Assembly (NCBI GenBank): GCA_030611265.1
Contig: JAUWQD010000007.1
Location: forward strand, 1 to 64,000
Length of the DNA stretch: 64,000 nt
Source: Methanosarcinaceae archaeon
GTDB taxonomy: Archaea; Halobacteriota; Methanosarcinia; Methanosarcinales; Methanosarcinaceae
Direction of reading: 5' to 3'
How positions within the stretch are numbered: the first letter of the stretch is position 1; every line of letters starts with the position of its first letter. The notes under the pieces are model-generated. The model had not been told where the DNA came from. It saw only the letters and a list, made by a program, of their open reading frames with translations, and ran no database searches. Position numbers and translations under genes: made by a program. Positions 27,622 through 35,937 of the stretch are shown piece after piece.

Positions 27622-30600
27622 GCTTAAATTTTAATGAAATGAAAGAGCGCATTGCCGCTCGGTTTGATGATATGCAGCTAATAGAAGATTCGATTATCCG
27701 ATTCACCAAACGAGTAGATGAAAAACCTTATGCTGTGTACTACGTCGACTTTACTGAAGACTTGCCTGGAACTCAAGAGAAATTAGGTAAGTATCAGGAT
27801 CATGTTATTGGGCAATACTATTTTGAAGGTCAGCCGAGTCTTCAATGGAGTAATTATCTATATTTTATTACTAGCGAAGAATTGTTGGCAAAGAGGGGAA
27901 TGCGACAAGCCAAAGAATTGATTGAACGTGATCGAATCTATGCTCGTAAGTTCGTAATTACGACGAAAGAGGAGTTTGATGCAATACTCTCACCACTTAC
28001 GGTTGTAACTCCACAAACTGCTCCACAAACCAACATTCTTTCATTGTGGACTGAACGTTTTATCAGCGCAGGCATTGATAAGGCGATTCTAAGTGATGAA
28101 AATATGCCAGCCCGAATTAAGCTGATCGAGAAATCTACACTTGGGCCTAAGAAAAAGTCACAACCAACAAGGCAGAAATCGGCTGTCAAAGCAGCATCAT
28201 TCATTAAATCGATAGAGTTAGAAAAATATCGTAATATCCAACAGCAACAACGATTTGATTTTGGCACCGTAAATCTCATCGTTGGACCTAATGGATCAGG
28301 TAAAACATCTCTTCTTGAAGCAATAGAGCTGTTCTACTGCGGACGAAACAAGAGAAATCCTAAATCATCGCTTTCATATAAGTTTATTGTAAAGCTGGTT
28401 GACGGCTCAATTGAGGAAGCCACTGATGAACGTGAAGCGTCAAATTTCCGTAATATGAATTTATTGTGGTATGGCCAAACCGAAATTAAAACTAACTACC
28501 TTTATCGAAGTTTTGCTCGCTTTAATTTCCTTAACACCGACGCAGCTGTAAGCTTGGCGGATTCAACCTCTAATCTAGAAGAAAATCTCTCTAAACTGTT
28601 GGTTGGCTCTGATGCTGCAGAAACATGGAGAAATATGGAGAGAGTGCATGAATATCTTTCGCCAGAACTGCGTGGTCTTGAAAAAGAAAAATCGGCAATT
28701 AATGGAGAGATTAAAACCTTAAATAAACAGATTGATAGCGCCAGAAAAATTCAGCACGAGTCCGACTCAATCCATGTTCGCTTGAATGACATGATGCATA
28801 GTAACGGCTGGTCGATCGTTCAGCGTGATAAAGTATCTTTCTCTAGTGATATTGTGGAACCACTTGCTGAAATGGTGGCAATAGCTCAGCAATCAACGGA
28901 GCTAAAGTGGTTAGAGTCACCTGTGACGCTCGATGGGCTGACCAAATATTACCGTAAAGTAAAGGTTGCTATCAAAAAAACTGAACCGGACATTTTTCGT
29001 TGTGAAGAATTGAAAAAAAGCCAAAAGCGTTTAGAAAAGTCGATAATACATGACCGAAAAGCATTGGAAAGCCTGCAGCAGGCAGATCGCCTAATAGATT
29101 CTGGTGTCGCCATACGTGCAGAAGAACAAAGCAAACAGCAGAAAATCATATCAAGCCATACCAAGTGGTTAGCTGGATTGGCTGATCTTAATTTTGATTT
29201 AATTTCATTGGAAGATCGCGATAATTTGCTGGCAAAATATCATCGGGACGCTATTAAAAAGCAATTAGAAGCAGAAAATCTTTTGATTGAGCAAAAGAGC
29301 AAATATAAAAAATTTAGCGACATACAGGATCGGCATCTGAATCTTGCGCAGGAACTCCGACAGATCGCGGGTAAACTCTTAAAGATCAATCCCGAAGCCG
29401 ATGAATGTCCACTTTGTCATACACAATTTAAGATTGGCGAACTTTCAAAACATATGACCATTGGCGCTGACAAGAGTGTCGAAGCGCTTGGACAGGCGCT
29501 TCTTTCCGAGATGAATGTGCAAAAGGATGCAGTCCGCAACGCAGTTGTCGTTGAATCAATTATGACATGGGTTATGAATTATTGCGAGAAAGTAGGTTTC
29601 GCACAAAATATTACCGTTCGTGAGGCACTATCAGCAGTAGAAAATGCCAAAAAAACGCTTGCAAAGGCAAACAGTCAGTCTAAAACGCTTTCCAGCGACC
29701 TCACATCTCTTGAGGCACAAGGGCTGACGGTTGAAATGGTGGAGGAAATCACCACACGTTTACGAGATTTTGGCTATCCTCTTGAAGAATTCACACAAGA
29801 AACAGCTGAGCGATTGCGTACAATAATTCAACAGAACATGGCAGATTTAACGCAAACCCTTGATGAGAAAAATGAAAATCTACTTAAACTAAATCAAAAT
29901 ATTACCTCAACTCTGAGTTCGGTCACAACAATTACGATGGATATTATTGATGAATTATCTCAACTGAAGGAGAGGCTATCCACTACAGAACATTTGAGTA
30001 AAAAACTTTCCACATTCTCGGCATCATTTCCATGGTTAAACAAAAGACCACTTGCAGAACTAGTAATAGAGGCAGAGGCAATCCGTCAGCTCGCTGCAGA
30101 GTTACAAACAGCTCTTGACAGGGAGAAGCAAGCCCATGTTAGTTTTGCTGATTCTATAAAAAGAAAAGAGTTACTTGAACAGACACTTTCTGGACTGAAC
30201 AAACGTGAGAAAAAAATGTATGAAGCCTTTATCGTCCTCAAAGATTTAATAAACAACCATTCCCTAGAATCCGCAATGAAATCCGCACTTCAGCAGAATC
30301 GTGCAAGTATAGAGGAAATCTTCTCCCGCATTCATTCACCAGTAGAATTTAGAGGTATTGGTAAAGATTGGACATCACTTATCCGCAATGATGGCACAAA
30401 ATCAGAACTGAGTCAAATAAGTACTGGACAACGGGCAGCTTTTGCACTATCAATCTTTCTGTCTCAAAATGCTCAACTTGGAAAAGAGGCACCGCCTGTT
30501 ATATTGATCGATGATCCTATAGCTCACGTAGACGATTTAAACTCTCTGTCCTTTCTTGATTACCTGCGCGAACTGGTGTTAAAGCACGATAGGCAGATTT

Positions 30601-30713
30601 ATTTCGCAACCGCGAGTGATAAAATAGCTACACTATTTGAACGAAAATTCGACTTTCTGAATGAAGGGGACTTTGTAAAAATCGATTTAGGTAGGGAACA
30701 TCATCCAGAGTAA
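27618..30713 (+). CDS. Rad50/SMC-like ATPase with N-terminal extension, partner of the nitrilase-like protein
   Basis: This 1031-residue protein has an N-terminal part (about 1-190) that is a separate unknown domain (IRFTKRVDEKPYAVYYVD and YLYFITSEELLAKRG). SMC-type Walker A IVGPNGSGKTSLLEAIELF is near residue 223. Coiled coils follow, then a zinc-hook-like CPLCHTQF at about 597, a signature-like LSQISTGQRAAFALSIFL near 934, and Walker B PPVILIDDPIAHVDD near 963. The ABC signature is altered (STGQ instead of SGGE). It overlaps the nitrilase gene by four bases. Codon use looks unlike the neighbouring rad50, fitting later acquisition (impression, not measured). Confidence 0.88.
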   Translation: MSLNFNEMKERIAARFDDMQLIEDSIIRFTKRVDEKPYAVYYVDFTEDLPGTQEKLGKYQDHVIGQYYFEGQPSLQWSNYLYFITSEELLAKRGMRQAKELIERDRIYARKFVITTKEEFDAILSPLTVVTPQTAPQTNILSLWTERFISAGIDKAILSDENMPARIKLIEKSTLGPKKKSQPTRQKSAVKAASFIKSIELEKYRNIQQQQRFDFGTVNLIVGPNGSGKTSLLEAIELFYCGRNKRNPKSSLSYKFIVKLVDGSIEEATDEREASNFRNMNLLWYGQTEIKTNYLYRSFARFNFLNTDAAVSLADSTSNLEENLSKLLVGSDAAETWRNMERVHEYLSPELRGLEKEKSAINGEIKTLNKQIDSARKIQHESDSIHVRLNDMMHSNGWSIVQRDKVSFSSDIVEPLAEMVAIAQQSTELKWLESPVTLDGLTKYYRKVKVAIKKTEPDIFRCEELKKSQKRLEKSIIHDRKALESLQQADRLIDSGVAIRAEEQSKQQKIISSHTKWLAGLADLNFDLISLEDRDNLLAKYHRDAIKKQLEAENLLIEQKSKYKKFSDIQDRHLNLAQELRQIAGKLLKINPEADECPLCHTQFKIGELSKHMTIGADKSVEALGQALLSEMNVQKDAVRNAVVVESIMTWVMNYCEKVGFAQNITVREALSAVENAKKTLAKANSQSKTLSSDLTSLEAQGLTVEMVEEITTRLRDFGYPLEEFTQETAERLRTIIQQNMADLTQTLDEKNENLLKLNQNITSTLSSVTTITMDIIDELSQLKERLSTTEHLSKKLSTFSASFPWLNKRPLAELVIEAEAIRQLAAELQTALDREKQAHVSFADSIKRKELLEQTLSGLNKREKKMYEAFIVLKDLINNHSLESAMKSALQQNRASIEEIFSRIHSPVEFRGIGKDWTSLIRNDGTKSELSQISTGQRAAFALSIFLSQNAQLGKEAPPVILIDDPIAHVDDLNSLSFLDYLRELVLKHDRQIYFATASDKIATLFERKFDFLNEGDFVKIDLGREHHPE

Positions 30714-30752
30714 ATATATTAAATTTCTAATAGCAATCAACCATAACTGGAT

Positions 30753-31364
30753 TTAAAAGTGGCACCTATATGAACCAAGACAAAACTCCCCCCAATGTAA
30801 CTCTGTGTCCCCTGTGTTTTTGGCGTGTGTTTTTCGTGAGTGAATTTTAGAAACCATTGGTCCAAACACCACAAGGATGCCACCATTTTTCACGAATTTT
30901 TCAAATGCCTTTCCGTTTCGCTCGATACCCGCAGCTATCTTCGTGTAATCGGGATTTGCAAAACCGGTCGGGATAATGATACATTTGCAGGATGGTAAAA
31001 CAGCCACTGATCCAATATCATAGGGCATAGTGCCAAGCCGGATTGCGATTCCCATGTTCTGGAAAAGGTCAAGCCACTGTGTGTGCTGCTTGCTTTCGTG
31101 ATTCCCTACAATTGCCAGAAAAGGAATACTTGCATCCCTGAGTCGCGCTAGGATATTCATGGTATCCAGAATATCCTCAAGTGTAGGATTCCTTGAATCG
31201 AACAAATCCCCGGCATGAACAACAGCATCCATTTTCATCTCGATGGCGTCATCTATGACTGACGAGAATGCATCCAAAAAATCCTGCCTGCGCACATCAC
31301 TGTGATACTGTCGGTAACCGATATGGGAATCTGCTGTGTGGAGTATTTTGATTTCGCGGTCCAT
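30753..31364 (-). pseudogene. Chimeric pseudogene: mre11 N-terminus joined to a piece of the 33.8-34.4 kb gene
   Basis: From ATG 31364 the frame reads the first ~120 residues of Mre11 almost unchanged (MDREIKILHTADSHIGYRQ). It then switches at about 31000 to LPSCKCIIIPTGFANPDYTK and KNGGILVVFGPMV, which is the middle of the gene at 33835-34401. It ends in an unrelated tail (KIHSRKTHAKNTGDTE). The Mre11 catalytic domain is incomplete: motifs up to GNHE are present and later metal ligands are absent. It is best read as a duplication breakpoint, not a second nuclease. Confidence 0.85.
30850..30999. repeat. Direct repeat B, copy 1 (fragment of the 33.8-34.4 kb gene)
   Basis: GAAACCATTGGTCCAAACAC through ATTTGCAGGATGGTAAA matches 34142-34291 in the same orientation with only a few differences. 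It is directly followed at 31000 by the start of direct repeat A, so this base is the joint of the rearrangement. Confidence 0.85.
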
Positions 31365-31393
31365 GTGTGGTTCTATTATATTTGTATTTGATT
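31000..31393. repeat. Direct repeat A, copy 2 (mre11 5' end)
   Basis: Matches 24745-25138 over the first ~120 codons of mre11 and a short upstream stretch. Differences are mostly silent or conservative (THIG/SHIG, LTKLRGADIPFLSI/LARLRDASIPFLAI). Confidence 0.85.
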
Positions 31394-31580
31394 TAAAATT
31401 GTGCATTTACTTATTTTTCAGCAAATTGATTTTCAGATGATTATTTAGCAATCAGTACAAGGCAATTGAACCACAGGGGTACACAGGGTTGATGATTAAT
31501 ATGCAAATTATCTCTGTGTTCGTATATACCCCTTATTACAAATATCCAACATTTGTAAGATGAATAACTGCCTGCTGCAC

Positions 31581-32918
31581 TCAAAAATCTGCTAGATCAA
31601 ATACAAGAACTCCTTTTTTCCTCAATTTATCTTTATCTTTGATATGTTTTGCAATTATGGCAAACTGTTCTTTTCTTGTATCGTCATTCCAGCGTACAAA
31701 TTTTGATTTTTCTTTCAACTCGGCAAGTATTTTGTCTACCTGTTTTGCAGACAGGTCTTGCCATTTGCATTCAATGAACATTATTTCTTCTGTACTTTCA
31801 TTCAATGCAACTATATCGATCTCCCTTTCCTTATGCCACCACTTGCCAATTTTTGAAAATTTGAAGATTTTGTCCCTTTTTTTTATCAGGAATTGTTTTG
31901 AAACATCTTCAAAAATATGCCCTAAATACCTGTTGTAATCGCCTTTGATTATATCGATTTCAAAAATCCCTTCTTCAATGGAACTTACATTTGGATAGAT
32001 GTACCTGAACCAGAATTTAAGAAAATTGTCGCTTATATAATATCTTCCGAGCCGTGATCGCACATTTTCAGTAATTGGAACCTCTCTTTTTATCATCCCC
32101 ACTTCAATAAGGTTTCTCAAATAAGGACTAATGTCTGTCCTCTTGACATTCATGTAATTCTTGATCTCGTTCAGTTTTGTCTTTCCGTGTGCTATGGCTT
32201 CAAGTATAAGTTTGTAAGTGCTCACATCTTCAAATTCATACCTCATCAAAAAATCCACTTCATCCTTAAGGAAACCTCTTTCTTTTTCGACCTCATCTTT
32301 AAGCCACAACCAGAATGATCTGTCAATCCTGACAAGATAATAAGGAACACCGTCTGCAAACCCATATATCTCAACAAGTTCTTCCATGCCTGCTTTTGGG
32401 AAGAACTCCTTAAGGTCGAAAAAAGATACACTTTTTAGTTCAAGAGACCCTGTTTTTCTCCCATAAAGCGGGCTTTTGTGGTCAAGAACTTTTGAAGTCA
32501 TCACGGATATTGAAGACCCGAGTAAAAACAATTTCAATGGGGAATCCTTGAGTATGGTGTCTGTGACCGACTGGAATATGTTGAGTATATTCGCGTCTTC
32601 CTGTATCATGTTCTGGAATTCATCAATAACTACAGTTTCTGCATTATCCTTGAGAAAGTCAAAGAGCACTTCCCAGTCCATTTTCAATTTTGAGACCTGC
32701 GGATAGTGTCCAATGCAGATGTTGTAGAATCTTTCCAGATTCTTTGCACCGATCGCGAGATAGTATATTCTTTTTTTGTTCTCGGTCGCTTTGAGGATGA
32801 GTTCGGTTTTGCCAATCCTTCTGCGCCCATATATGACTATGAACTCAAACGTTTTGCTGTTTAGAACTTCATCGAGTTCCTGCCGTTCTTTTTTCCGGTC
32901 TTTAAATTGTATAATCAT
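31581..32918 (-). CDS. Archaeal ATPase (ATPase_2) with DUF234/PD-(D/E)xK-like C-terminus
   Basis: This 445-residue member of a large archaeal family has FKDRKKERQELDEVL and Walker A VIYGRRRIGKTELILKA near residue 30. Walker B-like AETVVIDEFQNMIQED is near 95. A winged helix follows (GKTKLNEIKNYMNVKRTDIS). The C-terminal DUF234-type domain has KWWHKEREIDIVALNES and IMFIECKW, a D...ExK nuclease-like core. These genes are common in archaeal accessory regions and their function is unsettled. It belongs to the second copy of the duplicated segment. Confidence 0.9.
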   Translation of the reverse strand: MIIQFKDRKKERQELDEVLNSKTFEFIVIYGRRRIGKTELILKATENKKRIYYLAIGAKNLERFYNICIGHYPQVSKLKMDWEVLFDFLKDNAETVVIDEFQNMIQEDANILNIFQSVTDTILKDSPLKLFLLGSSISVMTSKVLDHKSPLYGRKTGSLELKSVSFFDLKEFFPKAGMEELVEIYGFADGVPYYLVRIDRSFWLWLKDEVEKERGFLKDEVDFLMRYEFEDVSTYKLILEAIAHGKTKLNEIKNYMNVKRTDISPYLRNLIEVGMIKREVPITENVRSRLGRYYISDNFLKFWFRYIYPNVSSIEEGIFEIDIIKGDYNRYLGHIFEDVSKQFLIKKRDKIFKFSKIGKWWHKEREIDIVALNESTEEIMFIECKWQDLSAKQVDKILAELKEKSKFVRWNDDTRKEQFAIIAKHIKDKDKLRKKGVLVFDLADF

Positions 32919-33156
32919 GGTTATACTAATTTGAATTATACTATTTTAATATTTTGCTGCTAGAATTCAGACATAGACAACTCTGCGCCCTCGGCGGTGA
33001 ATTTTGTCCCATATTCATTGAAATAACTGGATTTTGGAACTGTGTCGCATACAACAATCATTTTATACATACATAAAGAATATGAATTGATAATGAGCAA
33101 AACATCTGAAACCTAAATAAAGGCAGCAACACCTAACCACACCGGAGGAAATCAAA

Positions 33157-33453
33157 ATGCCAAACCCATTGGAAACCATTGCAAAACTCGACCCTGACCT
33201 TATGAAACTCATAGAAAGCAACGAATCACTCGCACTTGATGACGGTGCATTGTCAAGGAAGAATAAACTCTTAATAGCAATCGCACTGGATGCATCAAAA
33301 GGTGCAGTTCAAGGCGTTCAATCATTGACATTGCAGGCACTTGACGTTGGTGCTACAAAGGAAGAGATCACTGACGCATTAAGAGTTGCCCAATACATCA
33401 ACGGAGTCGGATGTGTGTATACTGCCGCAGCGGCTTTTAATGAAATATTTTAA
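33157..33453 (+). CDS. Carboxymuconolactone decarboxylase/AhpD-like protein lacking redox cysteines
   Basis: This 98-residue protein has SRKNKLLIAIALDASKGAVQ, then LTLQALDVGATKEEITDALR and YINGVGCVYTAAAAF, the helical CMD/AhpD fold. The CxxC that gives AhpD its disulphide activity is replaced (GAVQGVQS), so peroxidase-type chemistry is unlikely. A clear GGAGG site precedes the ATG at 33157, after a 230-base upstream region. Role unknown. Confidence 0.85.
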   Translation: MPNPLETIAKLDPDLMKLIESNESLALDDGALSRKNKLLIAIALDASKGAVQGVQSLTLQALDVGATKEEITDALRVAQYINGVGCVYTAAAAFNEIF

Positions 33454-33490
33454 AAACATACTTAAAAACGTATTAAAAACGAATGTGGTA

Positions 33491-33775
33491 ACCGCCGCAG
33501 GCGGCGCGTTCCCATACCACTGACCTTTAAAAAATGCAACCCATTTTGTCCATTAAACAGTACATAATCCTATTAATTATATACAACATGGGATATTTTT
33601 AAAATGTGCATTCCAAATGCGAAAATTATATGAAATTATTGGTATGTGTTTGCAGTTTATTGGGTTGCAATTTCTTGGTGCACTTAATTTGTAAAATTTA
33701 TACTTCAAGTTGGCATAAATGAAGTGAGCGTTTTCTTTATGATGATGGGAACACGCCGCCTACGGCGGATTGCCT
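33491..33775. mobile_element. MITE-like segment bounded by inverted GC-palindrome repeats
   Basis: The left end has ACCGCCGCAGGCGGCGCGTT followed by CCCATACCA (33491-33519). The right end, read on the other strand, has CCGCCGTAGGCGGCGTGTTC followed by CCATCATCA (33768-33740). The two ends are inverted copies about 280 bases apart. The interior is AT-rich with no reading frame. This resembles a small non-autonomous element, but no transposase or target duplication was identified. Confidence 0.45.
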
Positions 33776-33834
33776 TGGCTTTAAAAATATCTATCCAAAA
33801 ACCTTGTGAAATATTTTTGCCCACAAAACGCGCT

Positions 33835-34401
33835 TTATGTCCGCGACAATTTTGCGCGTTCCATAATCCATGAAAGAAAATCAGCAGACGGAAACTCGTG
33901 GATCGTAGTCGCAATGACCATACCATCTCCAATATCTTTGGCAACCATGATCGGTTTTCCGTCACTGTTGTTTAGTAGCACATCGGCATCGGTTCCCGAA
34001 AAATACCCATCGCATTCAATCGGCGTATCGGCATCTGTTATGATAGACTGCGCACCGTGCCCATCTACTTTTTGAACAAGGGTCGAACCGTGTTCTTGTA
34101 CATAAGTAAGCTTTATCGGCAACCAATCGTAGTGATATTCCGAAACCATTGGTCCAAACACCACAAGGATGCCGCCGTTTTTCACGAATTTTTCAAATGC
34201 CTTTCCGTTTCGCTCGATACCCGCAGCTATCTTCGTGTAATCGGGATTTGCAAAACCGGTCGGGATAATGATACATTTGCATGGTGGTAAAAATGGTGTG
34301 CCTACCGCGTGTGATAATATACGTTGGCATTTGAGATCATTGTCTACAAACAGTTTCTCAAAAAGCAGTGGAGTATCCCATATAAGCATAACATCGGTCA
34401 T
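33835..34401 (-). CDS. Uncharacterised protein, possibly class I glutamine amidotransferase-like fold
   Basis: From ATG 34401 this encodes about 188 residues (MTDVMLIWDTPLLFEKLFVD). CKCIIIPTGFANPDY and FVKNGGILVVFGPMVSE resemble the strand-turn-helix pattern of ThuA/GATase-like proteins in which a domain is inspected for an accessible complex. DGYFSGTDADVLLNNSDGKP and GMVIATTIHEFPS follow. The usual catalytic cysteine is not evident. Upstream in-frame residues are ignored because they overlap the divergent methyltransferase-like gene. A fragment is duplicated at 30850-30999. Confidence 0.7.
   Translation of the reverse strand: MTDVMLIWDTPLLFEKLFVDNDLKCQRILSHAVGTPFLPPCKCIIIPTGFANPDYTKIAAGIERNGKAFEKFVKNGGILVVFGPMVSEYHYDWLPIKLTYVQEHGSTLVQKVDGHGAQSIITDADTPIECDGYFSGTDADVLLNNSDGKPIMVAKDIGDGMVIATTIHEFPSADFLSWIMERAKLSRT
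34142..34291. repeat. Direct repeat B, copy 2 (within the intact gene)
   Basis: Matches 30850-30999 in the same orientation. Similarity ends sharply after ATTTGCA(T/G)G near 34291, the point joined to mre11 sequence in the other copy. Confidence 0.85.
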
Positions 34402-34450
34402 GTAAAGACGATAAGAATCCCTATATAATATTAACTTATCCTTTACAGAT

Positions 34451-35518
34451 ATGACCTTAGCGACCGAAACAACATCGATATCCTGCCCCACTTGCGGTGG
34501 TTCTGAATGTATCGAACCGGCAGAGGACATTCTGGATAACCTCTACTCCATGTACATGGCGTGTAATAATTGTCCGCCTGACCCTAAACTCAAAAAGGAT
34601 GTCCCATTTCAGATCATCGAGCAGGAAGGATATGACGACACACCATGCAACAACTGTGGAGCGCGTCATCTGGACATCGTGATGGCAGATGCGCTGGCAG
34701 TGATGGTCAAGTATGGATGTCGAAGCAAGGAGGCACGTCTATTTGATGTGGGAACACCTTTGATCGCTATCGGATGTCCACTCGCATTTTCACCGCGTCT
34801 TAAAACTGATGATCTTATCCTGATCGCGGATAACATTGACCGACAGGTCGCAGAGAAACTTGTAGACATACCAGAGATTAAAGGCATAATAAAAAGAATG
34901 GGAACTCCCTCGCAAAGCGTGGGGATACTGGATACGAACAGTAAGCCACACATTTATGAGTTACTCGCAGGATGCGATGTGCGATGTGATGTAGTAGCAT
35001 CAAGTTTTGGAGAACTATGCATCTACAAAAGCCAATCAAAGATACATATCGAATTTGGACGCGAATCCCCCGAAAAAATGCAGGTTCTTGAAGGATTATA
35101 CATGCAGGGACACCTGACAGGCAAGACCGTAGTCGATGGATTTTGCGGACCGGGGACCCTTGGGCTTATGTGTGTGCTTGCGGGTGCAGAACATGTGATA
35201 CTGAACGATGCATGGTGGACTGCGATCGAAAATACACTGATCAATATCGAAGCGAACAAGGAAATATTGGGTGTTGGAATTAAAGTTGAAAAATTTGTGG
35301 ACATATCAACATTGCCGGATATTGGAGATGAGCCAGTACATGTTGCACAGGCTAAAGGAGATGGTATTGTAATTGACGTGTTCCATGGGGACTTTAGAAA
35401 ACTTCTGAATGTTGATGAAGTTGATAAATTCGATATTTGTTTGATAGATACATACCCTTCTGTTGATGCAACAGGATTTGCAAAGGACGATGTCAGTGGG
35501 CGTATGATAATAATCTAA
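34451..35518 (+). CDS. SAM methyltransferase-like protein with zinc-ribbon N-terminus
   Basis: This 355-residue protein has three CxxC pairs near the start (CPTC, CNNC, CNNCGARH, residues 12-75), suggesting bound zinc. A middle domain follows (ARLFDVGTPLIAIGCPLAFS). The C-terminal half has a class I methyltransferase core: VVDGFCGPGTLGLMCVLAGA, the acidic loop HVILNDAWW, and FDICLIDTYPSVDATGF. No close named family comes to mind. It is probably methanogen-specific. It is divergent from the 33835-34401 gene with about 50 bases between, so they may share a promoter region. Confidence 0.75.
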   Translation: MTLATETTSISCPTCGGSECIEPAEDILDNLYSMYMACNNCPPDPKLKKDVPFQIIEQEGYDDTPCNNCGARHLDIVMADALAVMVKYGCRSKEARLFDVGTPLIAIGCPLAFSPRLKTDDLILIADNIDRQVAEKLVDIPEIKGIIKRMGTPSQSVGILDTNSKPHIYELLAGCDVRCDVVASSFGELCIYKSQSKIHIEFGRESPEKMQVLEGLYMQGHLTGKTVVDGFCGPGTLGLMCVLAGAEHVILNDAWWTAIENTLINIEANKEILGVGIKVEKFVDISTLPDIGDEPVHVAQAKGDGIVIDVFHGDFRKLLNVDEVDKFDICLIDTYPSVDATGFAKDDVSGRMIII

Positions 35519-35523
35519 TGCGA

Positions 35524-35615
35524 GAAAATCCTCGCTATGCTCGGATTAACTCGCACTATATATTTATAAAATATATACTACAAGAAAATCTTCGCTGACG
35601 CTCAGATTAACTTGA
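35524..35615 (+). repeat. Hairpin plus AT-palindrome repeat downstream of the methyltransferase-like gene
   Basis: AATCCTCGCTATGCTCGGAT forms an imperfect hairpin and is followed by AACTCGCACTATATATTTAT and AAAATATATA (35548-35577). A second degenerate hairpin copy (AATCTTCGCTGACGCTCAGA) follows at 35586. The same modules occur inverted at 20969-21024. It is placed where a terminator would be expected. Confidence 0.6.
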
Positions 35616-35683
35616 ACGACACAATCCCATAATCAAGTGATTTCCACGTTTTTCTAAATCTTGACCAATGATTTTGCCCAATA

Positions 35684-35866
35684 CTGCTGTCTCAGTAACC
35701 TCAACGGAGTGCGTGGAATATTCGGAGAATCCGAATATTCCGGTTTTAGAACTATATGTATGAATGTGAGCCTATTAGTAGCCAATGCGCTTGAAAATGC
35801 ATTCCCAATCCCTTCCTTTGTGTAAACCTTGACCGTATTTTCAATGCCGCGCGCGTGCTGCGGATG
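35684..35866 (-). pseudogene. Decayed copy of the comDE 3' end
   Basis: The minus strand reads IENTVKVYTKEGIGNAFSSA followed by LATNRLTFIHIVLKPEYSDS. This aligns with the last ~60 residues of intact ComDE (VENTVKVHTKEGVENAMSNA). Near the end a one-base deletion shifts the frame (PLRLLRQQ instead of VEVTERF). No remnant of the rest of the gene is present. It lies on the far side of a PIN toxin-antitoxin pair from the intact gene. Confidence 0.85.
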
Positions 35867-35937
35867 CGGCAGAGGAGTTGATAAGCGTGCGCACCCGAAC
35901 AAAAAGTGTACACCCGCCCGATGCTAACCATTCCTAT

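Noticed and set aside
30753-31406. A second functional Mre11
   Set aside because: Only the first ~120 residues are Mre11; the rest is a piece of another gene joined at a repeat border, and later metal-binding motifs are absent.
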